Positions 38,609-48,001 are shown, counted from the stretch's first letter. The stretch is 64,000 bases of DNA from Panacibacter ginsenosidivorans (GCF_007971225.1 NZ_CP042435.1:3351501-3415500); one strand, 5' to 3'. The notes: generated by a model from the sequence alone, not told the origin. Program-made: numbers and translations.

Positions 38609-38642
38609 GTTTTTAGGGGTTGCAAAAATAATCGTTCTCTTT

Positions 38643-39410
38643 TCAGCAGCCGAATATTTTTTCAGCATTTGCAGTAGTAATAGCAGCAACTTCTTCAATG
38701 GTAACTTTTTTAATTTCGGCCAGCTTCTCTGCAATAAATACAATATAACTGCTTTCGTTTCTTTTCCCACGATAAGGTACCGGCGTTAAATAAGGAGCAT
38801 CTGTTTCTAATACTATGTGCGCAAGGCCTATCTTCTCTATTACCTGTTGCAGCCCGGCATTTTTGTAAGTAAGTACTCCACCAATACCAACCAGGAAACC
38901 CATATCTATAATGGCTTTTACATTTTCATAGGTGCCGCTAAAACAATGAAAGATTCCCCTAAGACCCTTTTCTGCAAAGGGCTTTACAGTATCAATAGTT
39001 TCCTGCATGGCATTACGGGTATGGATAACAATGGGCATACTTTTTTCAAGCGCCCATTGCATTTGTATTTCAAAAGCAGCGTATTGTTCCGGGGTAAAAG
39101 TCTTATCCCAGTAAAAGTCAAGACCTATTTCCCCAATAGCTGCAAATTTTCTTTTTATGAGCCAGTCTTCTGCTATTTTTAATTCTTCTTTATAGTTTGC
39201 TTTTACTGAGCAGGGATGTAGGCCCATCATTGCAAAGCATGCACCTGGAAATTTTGTTTCCATTGTCAGCATTGCCTCAATTATACTGCTATCTATGGCA
39301 GGTAAAAAAAACTTTTCAACACCATTTTTTTTTGCTTTTTCTATAATATCGTTAATATCACTTTTAAAATCTTCGAGATATAAATGGCAATGTGTATCAA
39401 TAAATTTCAT
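38643..39410 (-). CDS. tatD: TatD family metal-dependent DNase
   Basis: 255 aa, usual length. Metal-binding motifs: [13 protein letters not shown] at the N-terminus, [11 protein letters not shown] (Glu), [16 protein letters not shown] and [10 protein letters not shown] (Asp). Amidohydrolase-fold nuclease that trims 3' ends or D-Tyr-type substrates depending on clade. Tandem with tRNA-Ser inside the repeat pair 20/21. Confidence 0.93.
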   Translation of the reverse strand: MKFIDTHCHLYLEDFKSDINDIIEKAKKNGVEKFFLPAIDSSIIEAMLTMETKFPGACFAMMGLHPCSVKANYKEELKIAEDWLIKRKFAAIGEIGLDFYWDKTFTPEQYAAFEIQMQWALEKSMPIVIHTRNAMQETIDTVKPFAEKGLRGIFHCFSGTYENVKAIIDMGFLVGIGGVLTYKNAGLQQVIEKIGLAHIVLETDAPYLTPVPYRGKRNESSYIVFIAEKLAEIKKVTIEEVAAITTANAEKIFGC

Positions 39411-39539
39411 GTGTTTCTATAATGGCGACAAAGTTGCAAACTTCTTTATTATTAAACCACCTGCTGTTAGTGTATTTTTCATTTATTATGTGTAAGTGTG
39501 ACACCGGAAACCGCAGATGCCTTTTTTACTGCAAATGAA

Positions 39540-39590
39540 GTACTTGCGACGCAACTATGACGCTATGAAATAATTGAGCTTGGCACAAAA
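39540..39590 (+). repeat. GTAC repeat unit 21 (degenerate)
   Basis: GTAC directly joined to TTGCGACGCAAC (39540-39555); the AAGAG between them is lost. Then TATGACGCTATGAAA and a GAGCTTGGCACAAAA end. Confidence 0.7.
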
Positions 39591-39713
39591 ACACATTTTA
39601 CCTTAAATGGTTTATATATAAATCTTCACAAATTTTAAGTATTTATTTATAATGTTTAAACGCATTAACCCGTTAAAGGGCTTTCAATCATTTATTACCA
39701 AAATAAATTTTTT

Positions 39714-40604
39714 ATGCAAAAACTGACCATCGCTCCTGCCTGCATGGTTGCTGCTTCTATTATTTTTGTTTCAATTTTTACAGCCTGTTCAAAGTCAGGT
39801 AATTCAACTCCGCAGACCACAGACCAGGTTGCCTTAAACGCCAGCGCTTCTGCTGATAACCAGGCTGATGCTGTTTATAACGATGTTACAAGCAATGTGA
39901 TGGGTGTTAACAGCGAAATAGGTTTGGGAACAGGGATCGGCGTTTTTGTAGCAGATGCCAATAATGTTGCGCCATGGGAAACAGGCTGGCAACATTGCTT
40001 TACAGTTACGATCAGTCCTGAAGCAATTGGCGTATATCCAAAAACAGTTACACTTGATTTTGGCCCGGGTTGCGAAGGTCGGGATGGGCATATGCGTAAA
40101 GGGAAAATTATTACAGTATATACCGGCCCTATGTTCGTGGCAGGTAGTATAGCTACTACAACGTTACAAGATTTTTATTTTGATACATTACATGTTGAAG
40201 GCACGCATACACTAACTAATAACAGTACAGCAGATAATCATATTTTTAATTCTGTGATACAGGATGGGAAAATTACAAGCCCTTCCGGCAATTATGTGGT
40301 ATGGAACAGAACACGTACCTGGACACAAACAGAAGGAAACGGTACCCCTTATATCCCTTTGGATGATGTATATAATATCACAGGTAGTTCAAATGGTACA
40401 GTCTATGTTGGAGCAAGCAGTTTTCAATGGACTGCATCAATAACTCAGCCTCTTATACATAAGTTCCTTTGCCCGTGGAATGTATCTGGTCAGATAGAAA
40501 TTAATAGTGTAAATGTGAAAAGTACACTTGATTTTGGCGATGGCACGTGCGACAGGAAAGCCACACTAACAATTAACGGAAATATTTTTGAAATAATTTG
40601 GTAA
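39714..40604 (+). CDS. Lipoprotein of unknown function
   Basis: 296 aa. Lipobox FTACSKS (Cys about residue 25). The mature part is beta-rich with repeated Thr/Gly and two short Cys-containing segments (GPGCEGRDGHMRKGKI, FGDGTCDRKATLTING) that look like an internal duplication of a DFGPGC/DFGDGTC loop. No recognised domain. Predicted surface or periplasmic. It has its own terminator. Confidence 0.8.
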   Translation: MQKLTIAPACMVAASIIFVSIFTACSKSGNSTPQTTDQVALNASASADNQADAVYNDVTSNVMGVNSEIGLGTGIGVFVADANNVAPWETGWQHCFTVTISPEAIGVYPKTVTLDFGPGCEGRDGHMRKGKIITVYTGPMFVAGSIATTTLQDFYFDTLHVEGTHTLTNNSTADNHIFNSVIQDGKITSPSGNYVVWNRTRTWTQTEGNGTPYIPLDDVYNITGSSNGTVYVGASSFQWTASITQPLIHKFLCPWNVSGQIEINSVNVKSTLDFGDGTCDRKATLTINGNIFEIIW

Positions 40605-40670
40605 AACCTTTGGGTAATTAAATCGAAAGATTTACCTTCGTAAAGTTTTCATAGGGTACGGATTAAAAAC

Positions 40671-40703
40671 GGGCTGAGGTGTCTACCTTAGCTCTCTTTT
40701 TTT
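40671..40703 (+). terminator. Terminator of the 39.7 kb lipoprotein gene
   Basis: GGGCTGAGGT (40671-40680) pairs with ACCTTAGCTC (40685-40694, two G-U pairs) over a GTCT loop, followed by a T-run to 40703. Confidence 0.8.
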
Positions 40704-40730
40704 ATAGACGTTTTCATTTTATTTTACTAA

Positions 40731-40789
40731 ACTTTTGAACCCAGCCTTGGAATCATTTATTTAGCTTCCGTTGCGTCGCACATTTTCAC
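40731..40789 (-). repeat. GTAC repeat unit 22
   Basis: CTTTTGAACCCAGCC end, TTTAGCTTCC, core GTTGCGTCGCACATTTTCAC at 40770-40789; the GTAC end is decayed. Confidence 0.8.
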
Positions 40790-40847
40790 TTTCTAATCTA
40801 TATTGAACTTAGTTGTACTTCAGATATAAATTATTCAAAACAGTTAT

Positions 40848-41489
40848 TTATTGCAACGAATGAAATTGATATCCCTGTTTGCTAAAATGCTCCAATACTT
40901 TAGGTAATGCAAATCTCATTCTATCCCATGCTTTCGTGCTGTCATGAAATACAATGATGCTGCCAGGCTTTGCATTGAGTAATACATATTGAAGACACTT
41001 TTCCGGGGATAGCTCCAGGTCAAAATCTCCACTAAGAACAGACCACATAATTATCTTAAATGGTCTTGAATAGTATTTATTTTCTTTTGATTCCTGTAAT
41101 AATTTTATTTGAAATTTACTGATCCTTCCATAAGGAGGGCGAAACAGATCACTATCGATGTAGTTGGCAGCTTCGAAAATATTTTCAAAATATTTTTCAT
41201 TGCTTGTTTTCCATCCATTAAGATGATTGTAGGTGTGGTTTCCTGTTTTGTGCCCTTCATCAAGAATGCGTTTGTAAATGTCAGTTTGGTCCACTACATT
41301 TTTCCCTATACAGAAGAAGGTTGCTTTTGCATTATATTTTGCTAATTGATCAAGCACGAAAGGAGTGGCAGTCGGATGCGGGCCATCGTCGAAGGTGAGG
41401 TAAAGTACTTTTTCTTTCGTTGGTTTTTCCCAGGTCAACGAAGGATATAATTTTTTAATCAGCCACGGTACTTTCACGGTATAGAACAT
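40848..41489 (-). CDS. Polysaccharide deacetylase (NodB fold)
   Basis: 213 aa, no signal peptide but a hydrophobic patch near the N-terminus. NodB motifs: YLTFDDGPHP (base Asp plus metal Asp), GHKTGNHTYNHL (metal His pair), FRPPYGR, DFDLELSPE and FHDST. Metal-dependent de-N-acetylase of chitin, peptidoglycan or other polymers. It follows a fucosidase gene but a very strong terminator separates them. Confidence 0.93.
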   Translation of the reverse strand: MFYTVKVPWLIKKLYPSLTWEKPTKEKVLYLTFDDGPHPTATPFVLDQLAKYNAKATFFCIGKNVVDQTDIYKRILDEGHKTGNHTYNHLNGWKTSNEKYFENIFEAANYIDSDLFRPPYGRISKFQIKLLQESKENKYYSRPFKIIMWSVLSGDFDLELSPEKCLQYVLLNAKPGSIIVFHDSTKAWDRMRFALPKVLEHFSKQGYQFHSLQ

Positions 41490-41520
41490 ATATCAAAAAT
41501 AAATCAGAAAATAATGATGT

Positions 41521-41567
41521 AAAATTATAAAGACGCTGTATTATCAATACAGCGTCTTTATAATTTT
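41521..41567. terminator. Perfect 22-bp hairpin between fucosidase and deacetylase genes
   Basis: Arms 41521-41542 and 41546-41567 are exact complements over a 3-nt loop, with A/T-rich outer ends and GACGCTGTA in the middle. It begins 11 bp after the fucosidase stop on the minus strand and works as its terminator. Confidence 0.85.
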
Positions 41568-41577
41568 ATTTGAATGA

Positions 41578-42909
41578 TTAATTCTTTACTTCCATTACAA
41601 CAACCATGTCAGGTTCCATATCATTATCCGGAAGAAAAAGTTGTGCAGTTCCATTCTTTAATTGTGTCTTTACAGAACTCTTATCCTTCAGCAAATATGC
41701 TTTTGTTATTTTCCTATATGGAAATTGCTCTAAGATCACAGAAGCTCTTTGTTTGTCAAAAAAGTGCAGGTATATTTTATTTTCTTTTTGTGTCATACAT
41801 CCCCAACTTTGCGGTTTTACGTACCCCGCAGTAGTGTTGTAAATGCTTTCCCCATACACACGCAACCATTCGCCCATCCAATGCAAACGTTCCACAAATT
41901 CAGGCTGAATTTCACCATTAGGCATTGGACCAATATTCAATAAAAAATTTGCACCAAGCCCGGATGCTTTTACCAGGTATTGCAATAGTTGCTCATGCGT
42001 TTTGTATGTTGTATCAGTTATATTAAAACCCCATGAATTATTGATCGTCTCGCAAGTTTCAACAGGTAACTTATCAGAAGCTTCCTGGTAACTTAAACCT
42101 GATTTATTTTCCCCGGGCAGGTCTTTCTCAAACATTTGAAAATCCTCACCGGGAAAGGGAGTCAAATGATGGTTGTTCCCAATCATACATTGTGGTTGCA
42201 GTTTATGAATAAGGCCGTAGATCTCATCATAGTGCCAGTCAATTCTTGCACTCCTGTCTGCCGCACCTTCCGGTGCTGTTTGATCCCAATGGCCATCGAA
42301 CCAGATGCCACCTATCTCTCCATAATTAGTTAGCAATTCCGTTAATTGATTTTTCATGAAAGCAATATAGTCGTTCCAATTGCCCTGCACTGTTCTGCCG
42401 GTGCCTTTACCAGTTCTTCCGGTTGTCCACGAATAATCATCTCGTCTCCAATCAAGTAAAGAGTAATAAAGAAATAATTTAATGCCCTGTTTATGACATT
42501 CATCAGCCATCATCTTTACAATATCTTTTTTATAGGGCGTATTCATAATATTGAAATCAGAATACTTTGTATCCCACATGCTAAACCCATCATGATGCCT
42601 TGTAATAAGCGTTATGTATTTCATGCCTGCATCTTTAGCCATGCCAACCCATTTGGCTGCATCAAATTCAATCGGGTTAAAAAAATCCATCAGCCTTGTA
42701 TAATTCTTTACGGTAATATTACGGTTGTTCATTACCCATTCTCCATCACCGGGAATACTAAAAGGCCCCCAGTGAATAAATAATCCAAATTTTGCATCTG
42801 CAAACCATTGCCTTGCTTTAAGATTTTCGGGAGCAGGTGTGTAATTGCTTTGTGCGTAAGAAGAAATTGCTATGCATGCATATAATATGAGCAGGTACAT
42901 TTTTTTCAT
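41578..42909 (-). CDS. Secreted alpha-L-fucosidase (GH29)
   Basis: 443 aa with signal peptide MKKMYLLILYACIAISSYAQ. GH29 barrel features: WFADAKFGLFIHWGPFSIPG, ITRHHDGFSMWDTKYSDFN, GGIWFDGHWDQ (nucleophile Asp about residue 200) and a later NNSWGFNITD. Exo-acting release of fucose from periplasmic or surface glycans. It is single, not in a SusCD locus. Confidence 0.93.
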   Translation of the reverse strand: MKKMYLLILYACIAISSYAQSNYTPAPENLKARQWFADAKFGLFIHWGPFSIPGDGEWVMNNRNITVKNYTRLMDFFNPIEFDAAKWVGMAKDAGMKYITLITRHHDGFSMWDTKYSDFNIMNTPYKKDIVKMMADECHKQGIKLFLYYSLLDWRRDDYSWTTGRTGKGTGRTVQGNWNDYIAFMKNQLTELLTNYGEIGGIWFDGHWDQTAPEGAADRSARIDWHYDEIYGLIHKLQPQCMIGNNHHLTPFPGEDFQMFEKDLPGENKSGLSYQEASDKLPVETCETINNSWGFNITDTTYKTHEQLLQYLVKASGLGANFLLNIGPMPNGEIQPEFVERLHWMGEWLRVYGESIYNTTAGYVKPQSWGCMTQKENKIYLHFFDKQRASVILEQFPYRKITKAYLLKDKSSVKTQLKNGTAQLFLPDNDMEPDMVVVMEVKN

Positions 42910-43052
42910 GCGGCATGTATTTGTTTAAAGATAAGTATAGCATTCGAAATGAGAATTATTCTGCATGCACAAAAAATAAAACAGGTAAAATACTAAGCAA
43001 ACATGTCAGAATATTACAATGCAATGGCATTTTGCTGAATAGTTAACAGAAC

Positions 43053-43109
43053 GTACAAGTGAGTGACACAACGAAAGTTTAATAGTAGTAAAGCCGCTAA
43101 GTATAAAAC
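43053..43109 (+). repeat. GTAC repeat unit 23 (GTGACAC subfamily)
   Basis: CAGAAC, core GTACAAGTGAGTGACACAAC (43053-43072), GAAAGTTTAATAGTAGTAAAG, end GCCGCTAAGTATAAAA touching the DUF6569 stop. Confidence 0.9.
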
Positions 43110-43110
43110 A

Positions 43111-44136
43111 TTAATCACTATAAGCAATAAGATGAATTACTTTTTTATCATAAGTAAAAATAGCACCATGGTCAGCAAGATATTTTTGTTGCTGTTCTTC
43201 TGTCTTTAAAAATTTGTCCAGGAATTTTTTTACTTCATCGTCTGAAACGCTTACAGTACCTGATTTATCACGCACACTACGCATATAACCCTTTAGCATT
43301 GTTTCAAAAGAAGTAATGCAAAGATCGCTGCTGCCGAAGAGTTCGCAATTAATAATATGATCTCCTGAAAGTGCTACAAAACCCGCATAAAGACTATCGC
43401 TGTCCTTCATTTTTTTCCTGAAGAAAGCAAGACAGGCAGAATCTGCGCCAGATGTATCACGGTATAAATTAAGATATGCGCTTGTTGCACTTTGTTTTTT
43501 ATCATCTGCCAATTGCCGGTCAATTTCTTTCCAAACCTTGTTTTGTTTTTTGGTAATATTCATTTGCTTTCGCAATGATGAATTGGCTGGGCCTGCATAC
43601 CTGAAATTGCGCAGCCTGTTTTCCCATCTCCCTTTCTCTACACAAAATACTGGCACAAAATTTTCATCATCACCCGGTGGAATTATTGTTGTTTCTGCAA
43701 ATGCCCTGTCCTGTTTGCCACCTGCAACCATCTCGCCGCTTTCAATAAGAACATTTTTTTTCGAATGATTTCTCAACTCAAGCATACCAACATCTGCACC
43801 ACCCTGTGTGGTCATTTCTCTTACCGTTATTTTTCCCTCTTTCAAAGCATCTTCAAAAGAAATAATATTATTGCTTTGAGTGCTTTTCTTTGCAACAGCA
43901 GTATCCCTGAATTTCACAGGTATCAATTTCAGGTTATTACAAACCCATGGCGAATCATACTGAACAGATAATGTAGCGTATGTTAATTGTGCAAAAGAAG
44001 CTGAAGAAAATGAAAAGAAAAATACAACAGCAAAAAAAACTTTGCTGAAAAATATGTTGTGTGGTTTTTTGGGTACCGGCTTTTGCCTTTTATGGCATCG
44101 CCTGTTGCGTCGCATTCCGTTCATCGTTTTGATCAA
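43111..44136 (-). CDS. Secreted DUF6569 (ARPP-1) domain protein with repeat-encoded N-terminus
   Basis: 341 aa if started at ATG 44136 (ATG 44121 and 44112 are also possible). Residues about 8-20 (MRRNRRCHKRQKP) are translated repeat unit 24. A hydrophobic signal segment follows (FFAVVFFFSFSSASFA), and no Met lies between. The mature domain has VLIESGEMVAGGKQDRAFAETTIIPPG and FCVEKGRW, typical of DUF6569. Function unknown; probably periplasmic. Confidence 0.8.
   Translation of the reverse strand: MIKTMNGMRRNRRCHKRQKPVPKKPHNIFFSKVFFAVVFFFSFSSASFAQLTYATLSVQYDSPWVCNNLKLIPVKFRDTAVAKKSTQSNNIISFEDALKEGKITVREMTTQGGADVGMLELRNHSKKNVLIESGEMVAGGKQDRAFAETTIIPPGDDENFVPVFCVEKGRWENRLRNFRYAGPANSSLRKQMNITKKQNKVWKEIDRQLADDKKQSATSAYLNLYRDTSGADSACLAFFRKKMKDSDSLYAGFVALSGDHIINCELFGSSDLCITSFETMLKGYMRSVRDKSGTVSVSDDEVKKFLDKFLKTEEQQQKYLADHGAIFTYDKKVIHLIAYSD
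44067..44123 (-). repeat. GTAC repeat unit 24 (inside a coding N-terminus)
   Basis: TTTTTTGGGTACCGGC end, TATGGCATCGCCTG, core GTTGCGTCGCATTCCGTTCA at 44104-44123. The only unit overlapping a predicted coding region. Confidence 0.85.
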
Positions 44137-44199
44137 TGATTTAGCTGACTGGAAACGAAACTACATTACTATTTCAATATAAAAGCATAAAACACAGAA

Positions 44200-44231
44200 T
44201 TGGGTTGCAGCCCTTACAAGGATTATCTTTG
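44200..44231 (+). promoter_or_regulatory. Bacteroidota-type promoter of gltX
   Basis: TTG (44200-44202), 21-nt spacer, TATCTTTG (44224-44231), an exact TAnnTTTG box 36 bp before the gltX ATG. Confidence 0.65.
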
Positions 44232-44267
44232 CAATCCTAAAAAAGTTTTAGTATTTAAAATAAATCT

Positions 44268-45806
44268 ATGCCCGGCGATAATAAAGTAAGAGTCCGTTTT
44301 GCACCTTCACCAACGGGAGGGCTGCACCTTGGTGGTGTGAGAACAGTGTTATTCAATTATCTTTTCACCAAACATAATGGTGGCGATTTTATTCTGCGTA
44401 TAGAAGATACAGATCAAACACGTTTTGTTCCTGGTGCAGAAGAATATATTTTCGATTGTTTAAAATGGTGTGGCCTTGAACCAGATGAAAGCCCATTGCA
44501 TGGTGGCCCATATGCACCTTACAGGCAAAGCGAACGCAAGCCAATCTATAAACAATATGCAGAACAGTTAATAAAAGATGGTTACGCCTACTATGCATTT
44601 GATACAGCTGAAGAACTGGACGAAATGCGCAGCAAATTTAAAACTGCGGAGAATACTTCGCCACAATATAATTATGTGCTGCGTGAGAAGATGCGTAATT
44701 CATTAACGCTTGGAGATGACGAGGTAACAAGATTGTTAAGTGAGGAAGCGCCTTATGTGATCCGTATCAAAATGCCACTTGATGAAACCATTACTTTTAC
44801 TGATATGATCCGTGGTGAAGTCTCATTTAATTCTTCACAGGTGGACGATAAAGTTTTACTAAAGGCTGATGGCATGCCTACCTATCATTTGGCAGTTGTG
44901 GTGGATGATTACTTAATGAAGATCACACATGCCTTTCGTGGAGAAGAGTGGTTGCCAAGCGCACCGGTTCATGTAATACTCTGGAAATATTTATTTGGTT
45001 TGGAAAATATGCCGCAATGGGCGCATCTTCCTTTGATCTTAAAACCAGATGGTAATGGTAAACTAAGTAAACGTGATGGAGACCGTCTTGGATTTCCTGT
45101 ATTTGCGATGAATTGGATGGATGCCAAAATGAATGAACTGACAGAAGGCTTTCGGGAAAGAGGTTTTTTACCAGAAGCATTTGTAAACATGCTTGCAATG
45201 CTCGGCTGGAATGATGGAACAAGCCAGGAAATTTTTACACTTGATGAATTGATCAGTAAATTTTCAATGGACCGTGTGCACAAGGGCGGTGCCAAATTCG
45301 ATTTTGAAAAAGCAAAATGGTATAATCATGAATGGATAAAAAAATTACCTGTTTCAAATTATAAGGCACAGATAAAAAAGCTGTTTGATGAAAAAAATAT
45401 TGTTGCCAGTGATGATAAAAAATTTGAAACTGTTTTAGAATTAGTAAAAGAGCGTTGTACATTACTCCCCGATTTTGTACAACAGGCATCTTTCTTTTTT
45501 CAATCGCCTGTTGATATTGATATAAATGCTATCAAGCCAAAATGGGATGAAAAGAAAAATCTTTTCTTCACCGAATTGATCCGTGCATTTGAGCTTGCTA
45601 CTTTATGGGAGCATGATGAACTGGAAAAAGAATTTAAAGAAATGGCAGCTGCACATCAAATAAAACCGGGGGAATTAATGCTGCCATTACGAATTATGTT
45701 GGTGGGTGGTAAGTTTGGTCCAGGTGTATTCGATATTGCAACTATTATTGGCAGAGAAGACACGGTTAAACGTATTCAACATACTTTGTCTTTATTGCAG
45801 TCATAA
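44268..45806 (+). CDS. gltX: Glutamyl-tRNA synthetase
   Basis: 512 aa. Class I signatures: RFAPSPTGGLHLGGVRT (HIGH) and GKLSKRDGD (KMSKS). The order RIEDTDQTR, GPYAPYRQSER is standard. It charges tRNA-Glu. I cannot tell from sequence whether it is discriminating. The catalytic core is complete and the C-terminal anticodon-binding region is helical. A clear promoter lies upstream. Confidence 0.97.
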   Translation: MPGDNKVRVRFAPSPTGGLHLGGVRTVLFNYLFTKHNGGDFILRIEDTDQTRFVPGAEEYIFDCLKWCGLEPDESPLHGGPYAPYRQSERKPIYKQYAEQLIKDGYAYYAFDTAEELDEMRSKFKTAENTSPQYNYVLREKMRNSLTLGDDEVTRLLSEEAPYVIRIKMPLDETITFTDMIRGEVSFNSSQVDDKVLLKADGMPTYHLAVVVDDYLMKITHAFRGEEWLPSAPVHVILWKYLFGLENMPQWAHLPLILKPDGNGKLSKRDGDRLGFPVFAMNWMDAKMNELTEGFRERGFLPEAFVNMLAMLGWNDGTSQEIFTLDELISKFSMDRVHKGGAKFDFEKAKWYNHEWIKKLPVSNYKAQIKKLFDEKNIVASDDKKFETVLELVKERCTLLPDFVQQASFFFQSPVDIDINAIKPKWDEKKNLFFTELIRAFELATLWEHDELEKEFKEMAAAHQIKPGELMLPLRIMLVGGKFGPGVFDIATIIGREDTVKRIQHTLSLLQS

Positions 45807-45891
45807 TTACCATTCAGCGTTTGGCAATTCCGTTAATAAAAACCTGTATTTTATAATCGAAGCCTGTTGTATCTTCCTGCAAATAAACTGC

Positions 45892-47427
45892 ATGAATAAG
45901 AATAACAGGCTTTTGTATTTTCTGGCACTCCTAAAAATTATCATTCCTTATTTACTTCAGAATAATGTGTACGGGCCGCACAGAGATGAGTTTCTTTACC
46001 TGGCAGAAGGGCATCATATGGCGTGGGGTTTTATGGAAGTACCGCCATTGCTTTCAGTGTTTGCATGGTTTACACATATTTTTGGTGATGGAATGTTTTG
46101 GATAAAACTATGGCCATCAATATTTGGCGCTGCAACTTTTATTGTTGCCGGAAGAATTGTTTTATCTCTTGGTGGCAAAAGTTTCTCGTTGTTATTATTG
46201 TTTCTGCCATTCATATTCGGCGTTTACCTGCGGCTATTCTTTTTATTTCAGCCAAATCCACCTGAAATTTTTTTCTGGACGTTGATCATGTACAGCATTA
46301 TTCGCTTTATTCAAACGGAGCAGAATAAATGGCTTTACTTGTTTGGTATAAGCGTAGGGCTTGGCATGATGAGTAAATATTCTGTTGCGTTTATTACAGT
46401 AAGTGTGTTGCTTGGGTTGATGTTTACAAAATACAGAAGTGTTATTGGCAATAAGCATTTTTGGTATGCTTCAGTGATCGGGTTTATCATTTTTTTGCCT
46501 AATCTTTTATGGCAGTACAATAGAGATTTTCCGGTTGCACATCATATGCAGGAATTGCGCGATACACAATTGCAGTATATAAGCCCACTGGATTTTTTGA
46601 AAGACCAATTGTTGATGAATATTCCATGTGTATTCATATGGGTATCAGGTTTGTGGTATGTGCTCTTTTCGCACAAAGAGAAACGGTTTCGTTTTGTTGG
46701 CTATGCTTACTTTATTGTAATCATTTTGTTTCTTATCGGGCATGGAAAAAATTATTATTCACTGGGCGTTTATCCTGTGCTATTTGCTTTTGGTGCCTAC
46801 AATCTGGAAAAATTTACGAGCGAAAAGCGAAAAATATTGTGTTATGCATTTATCATTTTCCCGGTCGTGCTGGGAACATTAATGATACCAATTGCATTGC
46901 CAATTTTTCCTCCGCAACAACTTGCAGATCTATACGAAAAGATGGGAACAAAGAACACAGGCGCATTAAAATGGGAGGATCTCAAAGATCATCCATTACC
47001 GCAGGATTTTTCTGATATGCTTGGCTGGGAAGAAATGGCGCAGAAAATGAGTAAGGCGTATGAAACACTTGACAGCGCTGAAAAGAAACATACTGTTTTA
47101 TTCTGCGATAATTATGGCATGGCGGGTGCAGTTTCTTTCTACGCAAAAAAATATCATCTGCCGGAAGCATATAGTGATAATGCAAGCTTCCTGTATTGGC
47201 TACCCGATACAATGCATATTGACAACCTGTTGCTACTTACTGATGATCCCAATGAAATGCAGCATGATTTTATAAAAGATTTCTCTTCGGCAGTGTTAAC
47301 TGACAGCATCACTACTCCATTTGCAAGGGAGCATGGAGATTTTGTGATCTTACTAAAAGGCGCAAATGAAAAATTCAATCAATTCTTTAAAGAGAAAATT
47401 CAAAAAGACAAAGACGAGTTTAAATAA
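45892..47427 (+). CDS. Membrane glycosyltransferase, GT39/ArnT-like
   Basis: 511 aa from ATG 45892; the open frame extends back into gltX but that part is implausible. About 10-12 hydrophobic helices. The first periplasmic loop has YGPHRDEFLYLAEG, with the Asp-Glu pair expected for PMT/GT39 enzymes. The C-terminal soluble part (about 390-511) is periplasmic. It would transfer sugar from a polyprenyl phosphate to protein or lipid. 85 bp after gltX, possibly co-transcribed. Confidence 0.85.
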   Translation: MNKNNRLLYFLALLKIIIPYLLQNNVYGPHRDEFLYLAEGHHMAWGFMEVPPLLSVFAWFTHIFGDGMFWIKLWPSIFGAATFIVAGRIVLSLGGKSFSLLLLFLPFIFGVYLRLFFLFQPNPPEIFFWTLIMYSIIRFIQTEQNKWLYLFGISVGLGMMSKYSVAFITVSVLLGLMFTKYRSVIGNKHFWYASVIGFIIFLPNLLWQYNRDFPVAHHMQELRDTQLQYISPLDFLKDQLLMNIPCVFIWVSGLWYVLFSHKEKRFRFVGYAYFIVIILFLIGHGKNYYSLGVYPVLFAFGAYNLEKFTSEKRKILCYAFIIFPVVLGTLMIPIALPIFPPQQLADLYEKMGTKNTGALKWEDLKDHPLPQDFSDMLGWEEMAQKMSKAYETLDSAEKKHTVLFCDNYGMAGAVSFYAKKYHLPEAYSDNASFLYWLPDTMHIDNLLLLTDDPNEMQHDFIKDFSSAVLTDSITTPFAREHGDFVILLKGANEKFNQFFKEKIQKDKDEFK

Positions 47428-47485
47428 TTTTTGGGTTACCAGCTTTTGTATTTCAATTAATCATTGTTGCGTCGCACTCTTGTAC
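47428..47485 (-). repeat. GTAC repeat unit 25
   Basis: ATTTTTGGGTTACCAGC, core GTTGCGTCGCACTCTTGTAC at 47466-47485. Starts at the stop codon of the glycosyltransferase gene. Confidence 0.9.
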
Positions 47486-47526
47486 TGCACAATTTTCTTC
47501 TGCAGATAATACAAAATCCAAATGCT

Positions 47527-47534
47527 TATTTTTG
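47527..47534 (+). promoter_or_regulatory. -7 box of the B12-binding gene
   Basis: TATTTTTG fits the TAnnTTTG box, 20 bp before the ATG at 47555. No clear -33 TTG at normal distance, so tentative. Confidence 0.4.
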
Positions 47535-47554
47535 CTCGTCAATAAAACGGTTGC

Positions 47555-47974
47555 ATGAGTACAATATTAAATCGCCCGGTAAGAGTTTTGGTAGCAAAAG
47601 TTGGACTCGATGGTCACGACCGCGGTGCTAAGGTAATTGCTACTGCTTTACGCGATGCGGGTATGGAAGTGATCTATACAGGCCTGCGTCAAACCCCTGA
47701 AATGGTTGTGAACACTGCATTACAGGAAGATGTGGATGCTATTGGTGTAAGTATTCTCAGCGGCGCACATATGACCGTATTTCCAAAGATCCTGCAACTG
47801 ATGAAAACAAAAGAAATGAATGATGTATTACTTACCGGCGGTGGCATTATTCCTGATGATGACATGAATACACTCAATGAAATGGGTGTTGGAAAATTAT
47901 TTGCACCTGGTACCGCTACAACGGAGATTGCTGATTATATAAAAGATTGGGTTAGTAGAAACAGAAGTTTTTAG
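47555..47974 (+). CDS. Cobalamin-binding subunit (methylmalonyl-CoA mutase C-terminal type)
   Basis: 139 aa. Complete B12-binding fold: [14 protein letters not shown] (the DxHxxG motif with the Co-binding His), SILSGAH and [10 protein letters not shown]. It equals the stand-alone small domain of a split mutase or of an acyl-CoA mutase like isobutyryl-CoA mutase. No large mutase subunit is in this window. Single gene inside inverted repeat units 25 and 26. Confidence 0.9.
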   Translation: MSTILNRPVRVLVAKVGLDGHDRGAKVIATALRDAGMEVIYTGLRQTPEMVVNTALQEDVDAIGVSILSGAHMTVFPKILQLMKTKEMNDVLLTGGGIIPDDDMNTLNEMGVGKLFAPGTATTEIADYIKDWVSRNRSF

Positions 47975-48001
47975 TATCACATTGCTGCCATAATTATTAC
48001 A

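Noticed and set aside
38384-38770. 128-codon minus-strand open frame
   Set aside because: It runs straight through tRNA-Ser and into tatD in another frame; chance frame.
40620-40703. Possible TPP-like riboswitch (GGGCTGAGG)
   Set aside because: It lies after a stop codon, folds as a simple stem and ends in a T-run; no thiamine gene follows. Better explained as a terminator.
43111-44136. Frameshifted or pseudogene DUF6569 protein
   Set aside because: The frame is intact through a full domain; only the N-terminus is unusual, which the repeat explains.
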